DNA of 34,958 bases from Prevotellaceae bacterium (lineage in GTDB: Bacteria > Bacteroidota > Bacteroidia > Bacteroidales > Bacteroidaceae). The notes under the pieces were generated by a model, which saw nothing but the letters and a program-made list of their open reading frames with translations, was not told where the DNA came from and made no database searches. Made by a program: the position numbers and the translations under genes. Location: contig QAML01000043.1 in NCBI GenBank assembly GCA_003150315.1, forward strand, positions 1 through 34,958, given 5' to 3'. Shown one piece after another: positions 7,300-17,823 of the stretch; the first letter of the stretch is position 1; each line of letters begins with the position of its first letter.

Positions 7300-10200
7300 T
7301 TACAAGTTGAATGTTACACCGAAGTTGCAGCTGAAGCTCTGGGGCAAATAACCTGCATCAACACCCTGATAGAGTACTGAGTTGCCACAGGAAACTTCGG
7401 GATCTTCGCCTTTATACTTTGTAAGGGTGAAAATGTTGTTGCACTCTCCGAATACGGTGAGACCCTGCAACCAGCTAAGAGAGAGGGGCACCTGATATGT
7501 GAGACGCACTTTCTTAAGCTTCAAGTAAGAGCCATTGTCTATCCAACGATCGGAGAAACGTTCATTGTTAACCCATTCTTCTGTGTTGGTTGTGCTCATC
7601 AAACGAGGAATGCTGGTTTCCTGACCACTATAACGCCAACGGTTTACGAGAGCTTTTGACTGATTCCATACGGTATTGCCTTGCTCAAGCTGTGAACGCT
7701 GATAGTCGTAAATATCATTACCCAAAGAATATTTGAAGTTGATATCAAGAGTGAAACGTTTCCAAGAGAGCGAAGTGAAAATGTTACCGTAGATGTCGGG
7801 ATTGGGATCGCCAATCTTAACCATATCGGCTTCGCTAATCCAGCCGTCGCCGTTTACATCAACAAAGTGTACATCGCCTGCTTTGAAGTCGCGTGAAGGA
7901 TCGCCAACAACACCGGTAGGATATTTGAGGTAACCGTATTTGCCTGCGGTGGAAGCCTCAGCATTGTCTTTGAACACACCTTTGGTCTTGTAGCCATAGA
8001 ATACACCTGCAGCATAGTTCTTGGCAGTAAGCACATTGTCTTTTCCATAAACGGAAGTTGTGAAACCGTTAATGGTCTTATAGATTGTGCTGGTCATACC
8101 GCTTTCGTCTATGTTATAGAGGTTGATCTTGTCGGTAGAAGGAAGTTTGGTAATCTTGTTAGCATAGTGTCCCATTGTGAAACCTGCCTGCCATTTCCAA
8201 TCCTTGCTGTTAACGAGGATGCCGCTTACAGATACCTCTACACCATTGTTCTGAAGTTCGCCCTCATTGGTCCACATGTTAGCAAGACCGGTAAGATAGC
8301 TTACTTCTTTTCTTGTCAAAAGGTTGCTTGTTTTGCTCAAGTAAACTTCTGCACCAAGACTCAAGCGGTTGTCAAGGAGATTAGCCTGGAGACCTACATT
8401 GAAACGATGATTGGTTTCCCACTGAATTTTGGGGTTCGCAATATTTGCAAGCTGGAGACCCGTTGAGTTATTGAGGAACTTAACGTTCTGGAAATATGTA
8501 CGGGTAGCATAGTAGTCAATATCATCGTTACCGGTCATTTCATAACCTGCGGTAAGTTTGAGAGAGTTCACCCAATCGGCATTGAACCAATCCTCGGAAG
8601 AGATAAGCCATCCTGCCTGCAATGAGGGGAACAAACCCCAACGTACACCGAAGAGTTTGAGACCGGAATCAGCTTCCTTACCGAAACGTGAAGAAGACTC
8701 CATTGATACAGTTCCGTTAACAAAATAACGGTTACGGTAGTTGTAAGAAGCATTGAGATAGTATGCAAGATTCACCCATGTATCGTTTGTACCTCCGTAG
8801 TCAAGGAAGCTCAAGTCGTAAGAAAGGTTAGGCAACTTATCATTGGTGTTGTTGTAACCTTTTACATAGGTATTGCTATAGGTATAGCTTGAGAAACGCA
8901 TACCTGCCATAGCGTCGAGGAAGTGCGCACCCATCTGCTTTTTCCACTCTGCACGCAAATCGTTGAACACTGTGGTCTCTTTGCCATACTGCGACTTAAC
9001 AGAACTGCTGACAGAACCGAGTCCCTCGATGAAACGACTAGGAGTACCGCTGTAAGGCAAGTAGTATTTCTCGCTTGTACGGTTGAGAATATAACTGAAA
9101 CGATCAGAAATCGTGAGATTCTTATTCACAACATACTTAGGAGTTACATTGAGCATGAACTGTGTCTGCTCCATGTAGTTCTTGTCGTTACCCTTACCGT
9201 TCTTCAATATCCAATACGGATTCGCCAAAGCGTAGCTGTCATAGTTCTGAGCAAACAGGAACGGGTTGGGATCGGAATTGAAATACTTTCCAGAATATAC
9301 GCGCTTGTCCATAGCCACCTTATTTACAAGGTTCACGGGATCCCATGTTACAACATAGGAATACGGGCTGAGGAAAGGAGCCTGGATAAGACCCAATACA
9401 TTGGGCGAAGAAATGTTATCATTATTATAGCTTGAAGCCCAACCATTATCACGGAGGTTATAAGTAGAACGTCCGTAAGCAAGGTCGAATGAAGCAGTAA
9501 GCTTATCGGTAATGGTTATATCGGTGTTGAAACGCAGATTAAGACGATCGAAGTTGGTCATGCGTGCAGTTGCGTCAGACTTGGTGTAACCAAGAGAGAG
9601 GTTGTACATAGCCACGTCATCACCACCTTGTACGCCAACCTTATAGTTCTGCGTGAAAGCAGTACGATAAAGATTCTTGCTCCAATCAGTGTTGTTATGA
9701 TAAAGAGGATAGTAAACATAGCTGGGATCTTCGTTCAAGAATCCGATATGGAAGTTGCTACTGCGGTCTTCAGAATCCTTATATGTACCTATAAGCTCTG
9801 AGAGATAGCTGCGATATTGTCCGGCATTCATAACGTCAACATAGTTGGGAGCTGTTTCAAAGCCACCGTATATGCGGGCATTAATACGTGTAGCCTGGCT
9901 CTTGCCACGGTTGGTGGTTATTTCGATCACACCATTGGAACCTTTGGCACCATAGAAAGCTGCACCATTCTTTACAACCTTTATGTCAGCAATATCATCA
10001 ACGTCGATCATGTTGAGAACGTTATTGATGAATCCCTGATGAACCGTAGTACGGTCATACTGCATGTCCCAAATAACACCATCAACTACAACCAAAGGCT
10101 GTGCATTAGAGTTCAAAGAGTTTATACCCTGAATAAACATTGCTGCACCCTGCGCAGGAACTCCACCACGAGAAATAGTGCGTACGGAACCGTTAAGGGT

Positions 10201-10719
10201 GTTTTCTATATCGCTTTCTGCAGTAAGAGCTGTAGTATTAACAGGATGAGCCTCAGATACGGAATATATGCTTACACCATCTTTATATACAGATTTGAAT
10301 GCAGAAGAATACATCTTTACATCCTGTGAGCTTTCACTCTTAATGGCGCGCTGCATACCATTGTAACCCGTTACCTCAAAATAGAGAGAAGTAACGAACT
10401 TAGGAACAGAAATGGTATATGAACCATCTTCCTCGGTCATTGCTGTATAGAGTCTGTTGTTAAGAGCCTGTACTCGCACACCGCCAAGACCTTCGCCTGT
10501 GGCAGCATCAACCACCTTACCACTTACGCTCTTCATTTCATAAGTGGGTATATCCAATTTTTTGGGTTTCTTCTTTACGGCAGCAGAATCGTCTTCAACC
10601 ACTTCTGCATCGTCAACGTCGTCCTGAGCCACCAGAACCGTAGTTCCCGATAACATGAAAAGACATACGGAGGCGCGTAAAGCCCAATGCATCAATTGAT
10701 TTTTTCTATTATCTTTCAT
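7300..10719 (-). CDS. SusC/RagA-family TonB-dependent transporter with atypical N-terminus (second triad)
   Basis: A 1139-residue outer-membrane transporter that should import what the paired SusD captures. Signal peptide ~1-32, then an unusual charged linker (acidic 33-45, followed by KKKPKK near 49-54). A carboxypeptidase-D-regulatory-like domain (SGKVVDAATGEGLGGVRV, ~66-140) and the plug (IQGINSLNSNAQPLVVVDG near 197-214; FYGAKGSNGVIEITTNRG near 255-272) follow. The rest is a large beta barrel ending in FGVTFNL. No clear TonB box of the VVVTG kind is seen between the CPD-like domain and the plug, unlike the other SusC here. The preceding FAS1 gene ends 31 bp upstream and susD starts 13 bp downstream. 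Confidence 0.94.
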   Translation of the reverse strand: MKDNRKNQLMHWALRASVCLFMLSGTTVLVAQDDVDDAEVVEDDSAAVKKKPKKLDIPTYEMKSVSGKVVDAATGEGLGGVRVQALNNRLYTAMTEEDGSYTISVPKFVTSLYFEVTGYNGMQRAIKSESSQDVKMYSSAFKSVYKDGVSIYSVSEAHPVNTTALTAESDIENTLNGSVRTISRGGVPAQGAAMFIQGINSLNSNAQPLVVVDGVIWDMQYDRTTVHQGFINNVLNMIDVDDIADIKVVKNGAAFYGAKGSNGVIEITTNRGKSQATRINARIYGGFETAPNYVDVMNAGQYRSYLSELIGTYKDSEDRSSNFHIGFLNEDPSYVYYPLYHNNTDWSKNLYRTAFTQNYKVGVQGGDDVAMYNLSLGYTKSDATARMTNFDRLNLRFNTDITITDKLTASFDLAYGRSTYNLRDNGWASSYNNDNISSPNVLGLIQAPFLSPYSYVVTWDPVNLVNKVAMDKRVYSGKYFNSDPNPFLFAQNYDSYALANPYWILKNGKGNDKNYMEQTQFMLNVTPKYVVNKNLTISDRFSYILNRTSEKYYLPYSGTPSRFIEGLGSVSSSVKSQYGKETTVFNDLRAEWKKQMGAHFLDAMAGMRFSSYTYSNTYVKGYNNTNDKLPNLSYDLSFLDYGGTNDTWVNLAYYLNASYNYRNRYFVNGTVSMESSSRFGKEADSGLKLFGVRWGLFPSLQAGWLISSEDWFNADWVNSLKLTAGYEMTGNDDIDYYATRTYFQNVKFLNNSTGLQLANIANPKIQWETNHRFNVGLQANLLDNRLSLGAEVYLSKTSNLLTRKEVSYLTGLANMWTNEGELQNNGVEVSVSGILVNSKDWKWQAGFTMGHYANKITKLPSTDKINLYNIDESGMTSTIYKTINGFTTSVYGKDNVLTAKNYAAGVFYGYKTKGVFKDNAEASTAGKYGYLKYPTGVVGDPSRDFKAGDVHFVDVNGDGWISEADMVKIGDPNPDIYGNIFTSLSWKRFTLDINFKYSLGNDIYDYQRSQLEQGNTVWNQSKALVNRWRYSGQETSIPRLMSTTNTEEWVNNERFSDRWIDNGSYLKLKKVRLTYQVPLSLSWLQGLTVFGECNNIFTLTKYKGEDPEVSCGNSVLYQGVDAGYLPQSFSCNFGVTFNL

Positions 10720-10750
10720 TTGTCTTTATTTTTAGTTAACAAGAACCTTA

Positions 10751-12529
10751 TTAGTTATCTGATTCATCATCCTTGCTAACGAAGAGGAAGCAATCGATGT
10801 AAAGTGCCGGGTCATAAATTTTCTTCTGAGCGGCAGTACGTACAACAGATTTGAGCTTGAGCTTCGGATAGCAGGGTTCTGCACCCTTGAAAGCATAGGG
10901 GAACTCAAAGTCCTTGAAAAGAAGTACACTGTCGATTACACCGGCACGTGTTTCGAAATCCTTGCTTCCATCTTCTGCAACAGCAGCCTGCTCTATGTCG
11001 CGACCATTTCTGTCATTATAGTCATAAACTATAGAAGCCGAGAAATGATTACGTTTTGTTTCCTCAACAGACTGGGTTTTCTTATCCATATTAAGCGGAA
11101 CCATAACAGCATAGATATCATACTTTCCAGAAAGGATGTTAGGAATTTTGAAGCTGACAGTAGGTTGTGAAGCCGAGCTAGAACCCGGGAAGTACGCAAA
11201 ACTATTGTTGCTCACGTAACCTTTAATGGAATCGTTGCGGTTGAGAGATGTAAGATAAACGGAGTTTCCGTAATAATTACCGTTCTTCTCTGCCGAAGCA
11301 AAACCATTAATATCCTGATAGAACTGATACTCTGCTTCTACACGTATGGTAGTATGCCATGATTTACTCGGTACATAGCCATAGTTATCAATAGCATAAG
11401 CATATCCATTGGAAACCTCGAATGGTTCTGTACCTTCAACAATCTTTGAAAGATATGGTTGATGGATATTGGGATCATCAAGAGAAGTTGCGCCACCACG
11501 CACCAAAGAGTCTGCATTGTCTATGAAGTTCTTGAAATATGACAACGAAGATTTTGTTGCATCATATCCAGGCTGTTTTCCAAGACTTGTAACAATATTG
11601 TTAAGCATCACGTTCTTGATACGCACGTCTGCCATAGAGTCCGCATCAAATTTATTATAGAGGATTTTGGTAGTGTTGTCCTCTGAATAAGGATATCTGC
11701 TCTTATACTTAAAGTACTTACTAACTTTTGCTTTTGCTTCGGTCCATGCTTTGTTTGTCGGGAATATACCCATAAGCAAAGAGTCCTCATTCTGCCAAAA
11801 GTTAAGGCTACCGATTACTTTGTTGCTGATCTGGAAAACAGAGTCTACATACTGTATTTCACCATTTACGGTAGCACCAGGAGTACTTGCATCCTTCATG
11901 AAAATAAGGGTATCATCTTCGTGGAGGAAATTATAAAGAGAATCCAAACCATCGGTAAACTCAATTGCCTCGTACAAGTTGGAAGCAAACGGAGCTACAC
12001 CTTTAAGTTTATGAAGCGAACCGTTTGAAGCCTCATTAACCTTTCCATCTATAGCAACCTTCTTAAAAGTATTGTCAAGAAGATTATAATCGTTTATCTT
12101 CGAGTTAAGCATCGTAACCTTTATAGTGTCACCGCCATTTACACCCGAGAAATTATAACGAGCAATATGGTTACGTACAAACTGTTTTTCTACCTCACGG
12201 TTCTTACCCTCATCAAGCATGGCAAGCCATTGAGCAGCATTATAAGTGCCATCCTCCGGAGCCCATACTGTGAAAGTCTGTGAACTTGCGAGCAACTGCG
12301 CGTAAGTTAATTTGCCAGTCTTCGAATACTCATCCACAGTAAAAGTGGTGCGTTCCAAAATTTGTCGCAAAGAATCCAGTTGAGGATCTGCTACAATTTG
12401 CTGCCACAACGACTGCTGGGGAGTAGAAGAATGAATATCAAAATGATCGTCAGAGCAAGCGTTAAAGCCTATCAAAGCCAACGTGCCAAACAGACCATAT
12501 TTGAGCCATTTGCAATTTTTGATGTTCAT
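10751..12529 (-). CDS. FAS1 (fasciclin) domain lipoprotein, first gene of the second triad
   Basis: A 592-residue lipoprotein; the signal ends LIGFNAC with lipid-bearing Cys25. Two FAS1-like repeats are suggested by the H1-type motifs QTFTVWAPEDG (~84-93) and LLMGIFPTNKAW (~251-262), the first closed by NGSLHKLKGVAPF (~169-181). From about residue 390 to the end is a beta-rich region with patterns such as LSGKYDIYAVMVPL, perhaps a carbohydrate-binding-like sandwich. FAS1 domains serve in adhesion, and in Bacteroidota such proteins are often encoded beside SusCD. No enzyme motif is visible. I infer an accessory surface-binding subunit of the SusCD pair downstream. A hairpin lies in the 88-bp gap after the previous susD. 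Confidence 0.82.
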   Translation of the reverse strand: MNIKNCKWLKYGLFGTLALIGFNACSDDHFDIHSSTPQQSLWQQIVADPQLDSLRQILERTTFTVDEYSKTGKLTYAQLLASSQTFTVWAPEDGTYNAAQWLAMLDEGKNREVEKQFVRNHIARYNFSGVNGGDTIKVTMLNSKINDYNLLDNTFKKVAIDGKVNEASNGSLHKLKGVAPFASNLYEAIEFTDGLDSLYNFLHEDDTLIFMKDASTPGATVNGEIQYVDSVFQISNKVIGSLNFWQNEDSLLMGIFPTNKAWTEAKAKVSKYFKYKSRYPYSEDNTTKILYNKFDADSMADVRIKNVMLNNIVTSLGKQPGYDATKSSLSYFKNFIDNADSLVRGGATSLDDPNIHQPYLSKIVEGTEPFEVSNGYAYAIDNYGYVPSKSWHTTIRVEAEYQFYQDINGFASAEKNGNYYGNSVYLTSLNRNDSIKGYVSNNSFAYFPGSSSASQPTVSFKIPNILSGKYDIYAVMVPLNMDKKTQSVEETKRNHFSASIVYDYNDRNGRDIEQAAVAEDGSKDFETRAGVIDSVLLFKDFEFPYAFKGAEPCYPKLKLKSVVRTAAQKKIYDPALYIDCFLFVSKDDESDN

Positions 12530-12574
12530 ATCTATATTATTTTATTTCGTAGTTGAATTATTTATATGAGAAAA

Positions 12575-12616
12575 GCGCGGTGGCACATTTGTTAGCGCAA
12601 ACGCGCCACCACATTT
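12575..12616 (-). terminator. Hairpin between the two triads (possible attenuator)
   Basis: In the gap between susD of triad 1 and the FAS1 gene of triad 2, GGTGGC (12579-12584) pairs with GCCACC (12605-12610). A small GCG-CAAA-CGC hairpin (12595-12604) lies in the loop. On the minus strand GCGCTTTTCTC follows. It is too weak to be a sure terminator; a partial stop or an mRNA-stabilising stem is equally possible. Confidence 0.4.
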
Positions 12617-12617
12617 T

Positions 12618-14393
12618 TTAGTTTCTCGATATAGTTTGCTCCTTTTCCCAAGCCGGATTCTGGTGAAGCAGAGGATTGACCTTCATTTCATCCTCATAAA
12701 CCGGAGAGTAAAGAGAATTCATTGAAGATAACTTCGCTTTCACTGCATTAGTATTTGTCGCATATTTAGAAAGCAGGAGGTTAAGCATATTGGAAGTTTT
12801 GCCGTCATACTCTGCAAGACGAACAAGATCGAACCAACGTTTGCCCTCGCCAAAGAACTCTCTACGACGTTCACGCATTACGAGCGAGAAGAGCTGCGAA
12901 GGAGTTGAATAGTCGTTAAGTTTCAGCTTATCACTTTCTGAAGTTACAGTTGGATTGGAACGATAAAGAATCATTGTTACATTGTTAAATGCACTCTCTA
13001 TCTGCTCGTCTGTAGGAGCCTCCAAACGTGAAATTGCTTCAGCTTTCATAAGAAGAACATCACTCAAACGGTAAACAATCCAATTAGATCTGAAAGAAGA
13101 TGTGCTCGATCTGCTTGACTTTGCACCCTCTGAATTATCGTTCAAGTTTGTGAATTCAGGAGTAGTCTGGCAATATTTTGCTATCTGGAACACACGCTGA
13201 CCGGCTTCGGTGTATCGCATGTTTTCCCAACGACGCATGTCAGTTTGGCTGTAAACACCGTTCGTGTTGTCGATAGCCTTTGAAACTGCCTGCAGCGGAG
13301 AAGCTGCCTGAAGAAGACCTGCATTACTACTTTCTGCACAATACAATCCTACCTTATCCCTGTATGAATATATCGGAGTGTTCTTGTTGGAATTTCCATC
13401 GAACTGAAGTTCAAAAATACTTTCACTGCTATTTCCATCAATGAATATCTTACTATATATCTCATCAGAAACATTCTTGGTACTTCCGTTTGAAGAACGC
13501 ATTCTGATTAAGAAATATGGATTATCCTGATTTGCAGCAGAGCTTTGATTATATTGAGGATTTTCTTCTTTGTAACGTGTAAGATACATATCCAAAACTG
13601 CATCGCAAAGAGTTATTACCTTCTGATAATCTTCCTGAGATTGATTGCCATATTTAGCTACAGAGTCTGTAGAAGCATTCTTCGCAGCACGCCACAAATA
13701 CATATCTGCCAACAGAGTATATATAGACTCACGAGTAAAACGACCTTTATCTTCTGCCGTAGAAGAATAGCGACGCATACCATTGTCTTTTATTCTATCA
13801 ACATCGTTGATAATCGAGTCAAGTACAACTTCTGCTGCTATCTGACGACCGGAATGCGCTCTTGCCTCACGGTCTGTACCAATTGACTTGAAGTCGAGAG
13901 GTACATCACGGAAAGTACGCACAAGGTAGAACATATTGAGTGCGCGCAGTGCCTTCATTTCTGCCTCAATAGGTTTCCAATCTTCCGTAGTGAAACTTGC
14001 GTCCCTGTCTATAACTTTGGGACCATATTCCAAAACCTTATTGCAGAAGTTGATGTCTTTATAGAAATCCGCCCAACTGAAGAGCGAGTTGGTCTGAAGC
14101 AAGTTGGCATTCATGAGATCTTTCATGTCATCCCAATTCTCAGACAAGAGGTCAAAGTTATCAGAACGGCATTCTCCCCATATAACGAGCTTGGACATTA
14201 TGCCGCTTCCGATGAATTGCTTGTAGCATCCACGCACAGCACTCTGCAAGTCGTTTTGATCCTCCCAAAACTCCTCCTCCGTAATCTTATTAGAGGGGTG
14301 AATCGTAAGGAAGTCATCACAAGATGTAGTGCCAAGCATTACCAAGGCAAAAGCAGATGTGAGCAGACCTTTATATATATTTCTCTTTTTCAT
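12618..14393 (-). CDS. SusD/RagB-family outer-membrane nutrient-binding lipoprotein (first triad)
   Basis: A 591-residue lipoprotein with signal MKKRNIYKGLLTSAF...GTTSC (lipid-bearing Cys25). Classic SusD features follow: FLTIHPSNKITEEEFW just after the signal, DINFCNKVLEYG and EAEMKALRALNMFYLVRTF in the TPR region, and near the C-terminus MRERRREFFGEGKRWFDLVRL, the conserved RagB/SusD block. The length is normal. The gene starts 14 bp after its partner susC ends. The glycan or other ligand cannot be read from the sequence; it differs clearly from the 707-residue SusD of triad 2, so the two pairs probably bind different ligands or different parts of one. Confidence 0.95.
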   Translation of the reverse strand: MKKRNIYKGLLTSAFALVMLGTTSCDDFLTIHPSNKITEEEFWEDQNDLQSAVRGCYKQFIGSGIMSKLVIWGECRSDNFDLLSENWDDMKDLMNANLLQTNSLFSWADFYKDINFCNKVLEYGPKVIDRDASFTTEDWKPIEAEMKALRALNMFYLVRTFRDVPLDFKSIGTDREARAHSGRQIAAEVVLDSIINDVDRIKDNGMRRYSSTAEDKGRFTRESIYTLLADMYLWRAAKNASTDSVAKYGNQSQEDYQKVITLCDAVLDMYLTRYKEENPQYNQSSAANQDNPYFLIRMRSSNGSTKNVSDEIYSKIFIDGNSSESIFELQFDGNSNKNTPIYSYRDKVGLYCAESSNAGLLQAASPLQAVSKAIDNTNGVYSQTDMRRWENMRYTEAGQRVFQIAKYCQTTPEFTNLNDNSEGAKSSRSSTSSFRSNWIVYRLSDVLLMKAEAISRLEAPTDEQIESAFNNVTMILYRSNPTVTSESDKLKLNDYSTPSQLFSLVMRERRREFFGEGKRWFDLVRLAEYDGKTSNMLNLLLSKYATNTNAVKAKLSSMNSLYSPVYEDEMKVNPLLHQNPAWEKEQTISRN

Positions 14394-14407
14394 CTTTGTT
14401 GAAATCT

Positions 14408-17400
14408 TTAAAATCCTACATTAACGCTGAATGTAAACGAACGAGAACGCGGTGTCTGCGAACTGTCGAAGCAAGGAGACCAACCACTCTGTGAGTGTTC
14501 AGGGTCAACACCAGAATATCTTGACCAGAAGATTAGGTTGTTACCTGAAAGAGCGAAACGCAAGGAACGGAGACCGTAGCGTTTGAGCTTCTTGGAATCG
14601 AAATCATATGCAAGCTGCATGTACTGGAAGCGGATATAATCACCGGGTTCCACATAACGGTCGCTACAGAGAGCATTGTATGAAGTTCCTGCGTTTTCAT
14701 TCATAGCACGAGGAATTGTGGTTATGTCGCCATTCTTGCGCCAACGCCAACGAGTAGCTGTACTTTGGTTACGGTTGGTACGCATATCCTCTGCTTGCAT
14801 GCGAGCAAGGTTCACGATCTTGTTACCATAACGGAAGTTGAAGCTGGTCTTCAAACTCCAACGCTTGTAGTAAAGGTCAATACCGAAACCACCATTCAAC
14901 TTAGGATTGGAGCTGCCAAGGTAAACCATATCAAGTTCGTTGATCTGACCATCATGGTTGATATCTTCGTAAATAGCATCACCACCACCGAATGTGTAGT
15001 TTCTACCACCATAGTTATAATACATCTGAAGAGGATTACCCTTCGCGTCATATATTATATTGCCATTAGCATCACGTGCAACAGGGCAAGTTGCATTGAA
15101 GCTGCCGTTAAGACCATACTTCTCTGCATAAGCAGCGGTACACTCACCATAAATAGTATTCTTTGATTGATCTGCGAAATATCCGCTGTGATCATAGTCG
15201 AAACGATATACACCTTTGTAGCGGAAACCATAGATACCACCAAGAGCATTACCTATCTGAACGCGGCTCATCCAAGTTTCATTATTATAGTTGAAGTCGC
15301 CATTCAAACTTGAAAGTACACTTGCATCCATCTGAGTGATTTCATTAACATTCTGAGCAATGTTGAACTTACCAACAATCTGGAACTTCTTGGGGAGAAT
15401 GTCAATCTTCTTTGTTACGAAGTTAAGTTCCCAACCCTTATTCTCCATTTTACCAACGTTAGCCCATGCGAGGGTGCTGAAACCTACAGAAGAAGGAATT
15501 CTTACATTCTGCATCAAGAGATCCTTGGTATATTTGTGATAAACGTTCAAGTCAAACTGGAGAAGGTCTTCCAACATGTTGAGGTTGAAACCTAAGTTCC
15601 ATGCAGAAGTCTTTTCCCATTTAAGGTCGGTAAGACGCAAGTTCTGCGGAGCAATTGCAGTCTGACCAATGTAAGAGCCAATGCTTGAGTATGTGTTATA
15701 CATAAGACCTTCTTCGTTCGGTTGGTTACCGTTTATACCCCAACCCGGACGGAAAGCAAGCAAATTGACAATCTTCTTAAGAGGCTTCATGAAAACTTCA
15801 TCACTGATGTTCCAACGACCGGAAACACCGGGGAAGAAACCCCAACGGTTATCAGCACCGAAACGAGTACTTCCGTCTGCACGAAGAGTGAAGTCTGCTA
15901 CATACTTTGATTTGTATGAATAGTGTACACTACCAAGAATACCAATGCTGTGTCCTTTGCCTACACCTGTTGATGCACCTGTGAGGTAAGCCAACACGCT
16001 CGGGTCGGTAATACCACCTGCCAAACCATTGGAAGAAATATTCTGGTTATCGCTTGAGCTTGTAGACATTTCCATACGAGCCATAGTAGTAAGGAAGTGA
16101 TCGTCAGTCTTAAACTTAGGAGTAAACACAAGAGTGTGGCGAGTGGTGAAAGTAAGACTCTTTGATTCACCATCGCTTGCAAGGTTAACACCGCCCGAAT
16201 CGTACCAGTGGCTACTGGTAAGAGAAGCAGGATAGTATGCCTTGTTGGTGTTTGTATAAGCCTTCATGTAAACCTCACCGGTATAGTTGAGTTGCGTTGC
16301 ATTTTCGTCCTTACCCAAGAACTTGTACTCAATCTGGAACTGCGGGTCAATAGTATATGTGCTCTCCTTAATCCAAGAGCCATTTGCGATAGCAACAGGG
16401 TTACCATTGCTAACCATATCGCTCAAATAATAAGAGCTAAGACCATCACGCACCTGACCTGCTGCACTTGCAGCGGGGAACATCTTAAAATATTCGTGAG
16501 TATTGTAGTAGCCTCTGGTTTCGGGGTCATACTCATAACGATAAACTGTCATGTTAGGCATTGCCTTGTATGCACGATCCAAAATACCTACATAGTTCTT
16601 CTTATTGTTTGTATAGGTAAGAGAGAAGTTTGACGAGAATTTGATACGATCACTAACGTAGTAGTCAAGAGCCATACGTGTTGAGAAACGATCGAGAGCC
16701 TGCTTGATAACAGTACCGGTCTCGTGGTCGTAGCTACCGGAAATACGGAACTGTGCTTTATCACCACCACCGGAAAGTACTACATTGTAGTTGTGAGTCT
16801 GGCCAAACTGGGTAACTTCATCACGCCAATCGGTGTTCTTGTTAAAGTTGCCGAAATACATAGGACGGTTACGGTCGTATGAAATCTCAACAATGTCGGA
16901 TGCGATATTGCTCTGTGAAGGATTGAAGTAAGCCTCCTTAAGCATCATGGTGTATTCATCACCATTAAGCATCTTCATGCCTTTGGGCTGCCATGAACCC
17001 GAGAAACGATAAGAGAAGTCAACACGTGCAGGACCACGGTGTCCGCGACGGGTTTTGATTTCAATCACACCATTAGCACCACGTGCACCCCAAATAGCGG
17101 TAGCCGCAGCATCCTTCAATACATTGATGCTTTGAATATCTTCAGGGTTCACAGAAAGCAACTGAGCAAACTGCTCGCTGTTATCCATATCCTGAAGGTC
17201 AATATCTGAAGAGTTGTAGTTTTCAAGAATGTTACCATCAACTACAATAAGAGGTTCCTGATTACCATTGATACTGGTAACACCACGCAAACGCATCGTA
17301 GTACCCGAACCAAGGTTACCGGAATTCATCACAATGTCAAGACCAGCAATCTGTCCCTGCAAAGCCTGGTCGGCAGTTTCGAAAGAAAGACCTTTCATTT

Positions 17401-17812
17401 CGTCCATGTTAAGTTCCTGTGTTGCACCGGAAATCTCCTTCTTAGGAATGGACAAACCATTTGACTTAACACGCTGCTTGGCGGTTACGGTTACAGTCTT
17501 GAGCTGTGTTTTACTACGCAACTCTATACGGAACACCTTAGTTGCACCGATAACCTGACTGTATTTAGCATAACCAATATATGAAATCTCAAGGCGGTTT
17601 TTACGGTTCTTCACCGGCATGGAGAAGTTACCGTTAACATCCGTCTGGGTGTTCTCAACAATACGATTGTTCTGGTCCACCTCGACCACATTCGCCATAA
17701 TCACCGGTCCGTCCGTTTTATTCCAAACGTGTCCGGAAATTCGATCCTGTGCTGCCACCGAAGTAAAGCAGAGGCACAGAGCGAAGAGCAATAGATATTT
17801 TATTTTATTCAT
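14408..17812 (-). CDS. SusC/RagA-family TonB-dependent transporter (first triad)
   Basis: A 1134-residue outer-membrane transporter. Signal peptide 1-21 (ending SVAAQ), carboxypeptidase-D-regulatory-like domain ~23-100 (ISGHVWNKTDGPVIMANV), a likely TonB box TVTVTA (106-111), and a plug with LRGVTSINGNQEPLIVVDGN (~175-194) and AIWGARGANGVIEIKTRRG (~239-257). The remainder is a barrel of alternating aromatic strands ending SFTFSVNVGF with the terminal Phe expected for BAM recognition. Import is powered by TonB-ExbBD. It lies 11 bp after the large FAS1 gene and 14 bp before susD, so the three are surely co-transcribed. It is more typical at its N-terminus than the SusC of triad 2. Confidence 0.96.
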   Translation of the reverse strand: MNKIKYLLLFALCLCFTSVAAQDRISGHVWNKTDGPVIMANVVEVDQNNRIVENTQTDVNGNFSMPVKNRKNRLEISYIGYAKYSQVIGATKVFRIELRSKTQLKTVTVTAKQRVKSNGLSIPKKEISGATQELNMDEMKGLSFETADQALQGQIAGLDIVMNSGNLGSGTTMRLRGVTSINGNQEPLIVVDGNILENYNSSDIDLQDMDNSEQFAQLLSVNPEDIQSINVLKDAAATAIWGARGANGVIEIKTRRGHRGPARVDFSYRFSGSWQPKGMKMLNGDEYTMMLKEAYFNPSQSNIASDIVEISYDRNRPMYFGNFNKNTDWRDEVTQFGQTHNYNVVLSGGGDKAQFRISGSYDHETGTVIKQALDRFSTRMALDYYVSDRIKFSSNFSLTYTNNKKNYVGILDRAYKAMPNMTVYRYEYDPETRGYYNTHEYFKMFPAASAAGQVRDGLSSYYLSDMVSNGNPVAIANGSWIKESTYTIDPQFQIEYKFLGKDENATQLNYTGEVYMKAYTNTNKAYYPASLTSSHWYDSGGVNLASDGESKSLTFTTRHTLVFTPKFKTDDHFLTTMARMEMSTSSSDNQNISSNGLAGGITDPSVLAYLTGASTGVGKGHSIGILGSVHYSYKSKYVADFTLRADGSTRFGADNRWGFFPGVSGRWNISDEVFMKPLKKIVNLLAFRPGWGINGNQPNEEGLMYNTYSSIGSYIGQTAIAPQNLRLTDLKWEKTSAWNLGFNLNMLEDLLQFDLNVYHKYTKDLLMQNVRIPSSVGFSTLAWANVGKMENKGWELNFVTKKIDILPKKFQIVGKFNIAQNVNEITQMDASVLSSLNGDFNYNNETWMSRVQIGNALGGIYGFRYKGVYRFDYDHSGYFADQSKNTIYGECTAAYAEKYGLNGSFNATCPVARDANGNIIYDAKGNPLQMYYNYGGRNYTFGGGDAIYEDINHDGQINELDMVYLGSSNPKLNGGFGIDLYYKRWSLKTSFNFRYGNKIVNLARMQAEDMRTNRNQSTATRWRWRKNGDITTIPRAMNENAGTSYNALCSDRYVEPGDYIRFQYMQLAYDFDSKKLKRYGLRSLRFALSGNNLIFWSRYSGVDPEHSQSGWSPCFDSSQTPRSRSFTFSVNVGF

Positions 17813-17823
17813 GGTTGTTTATT

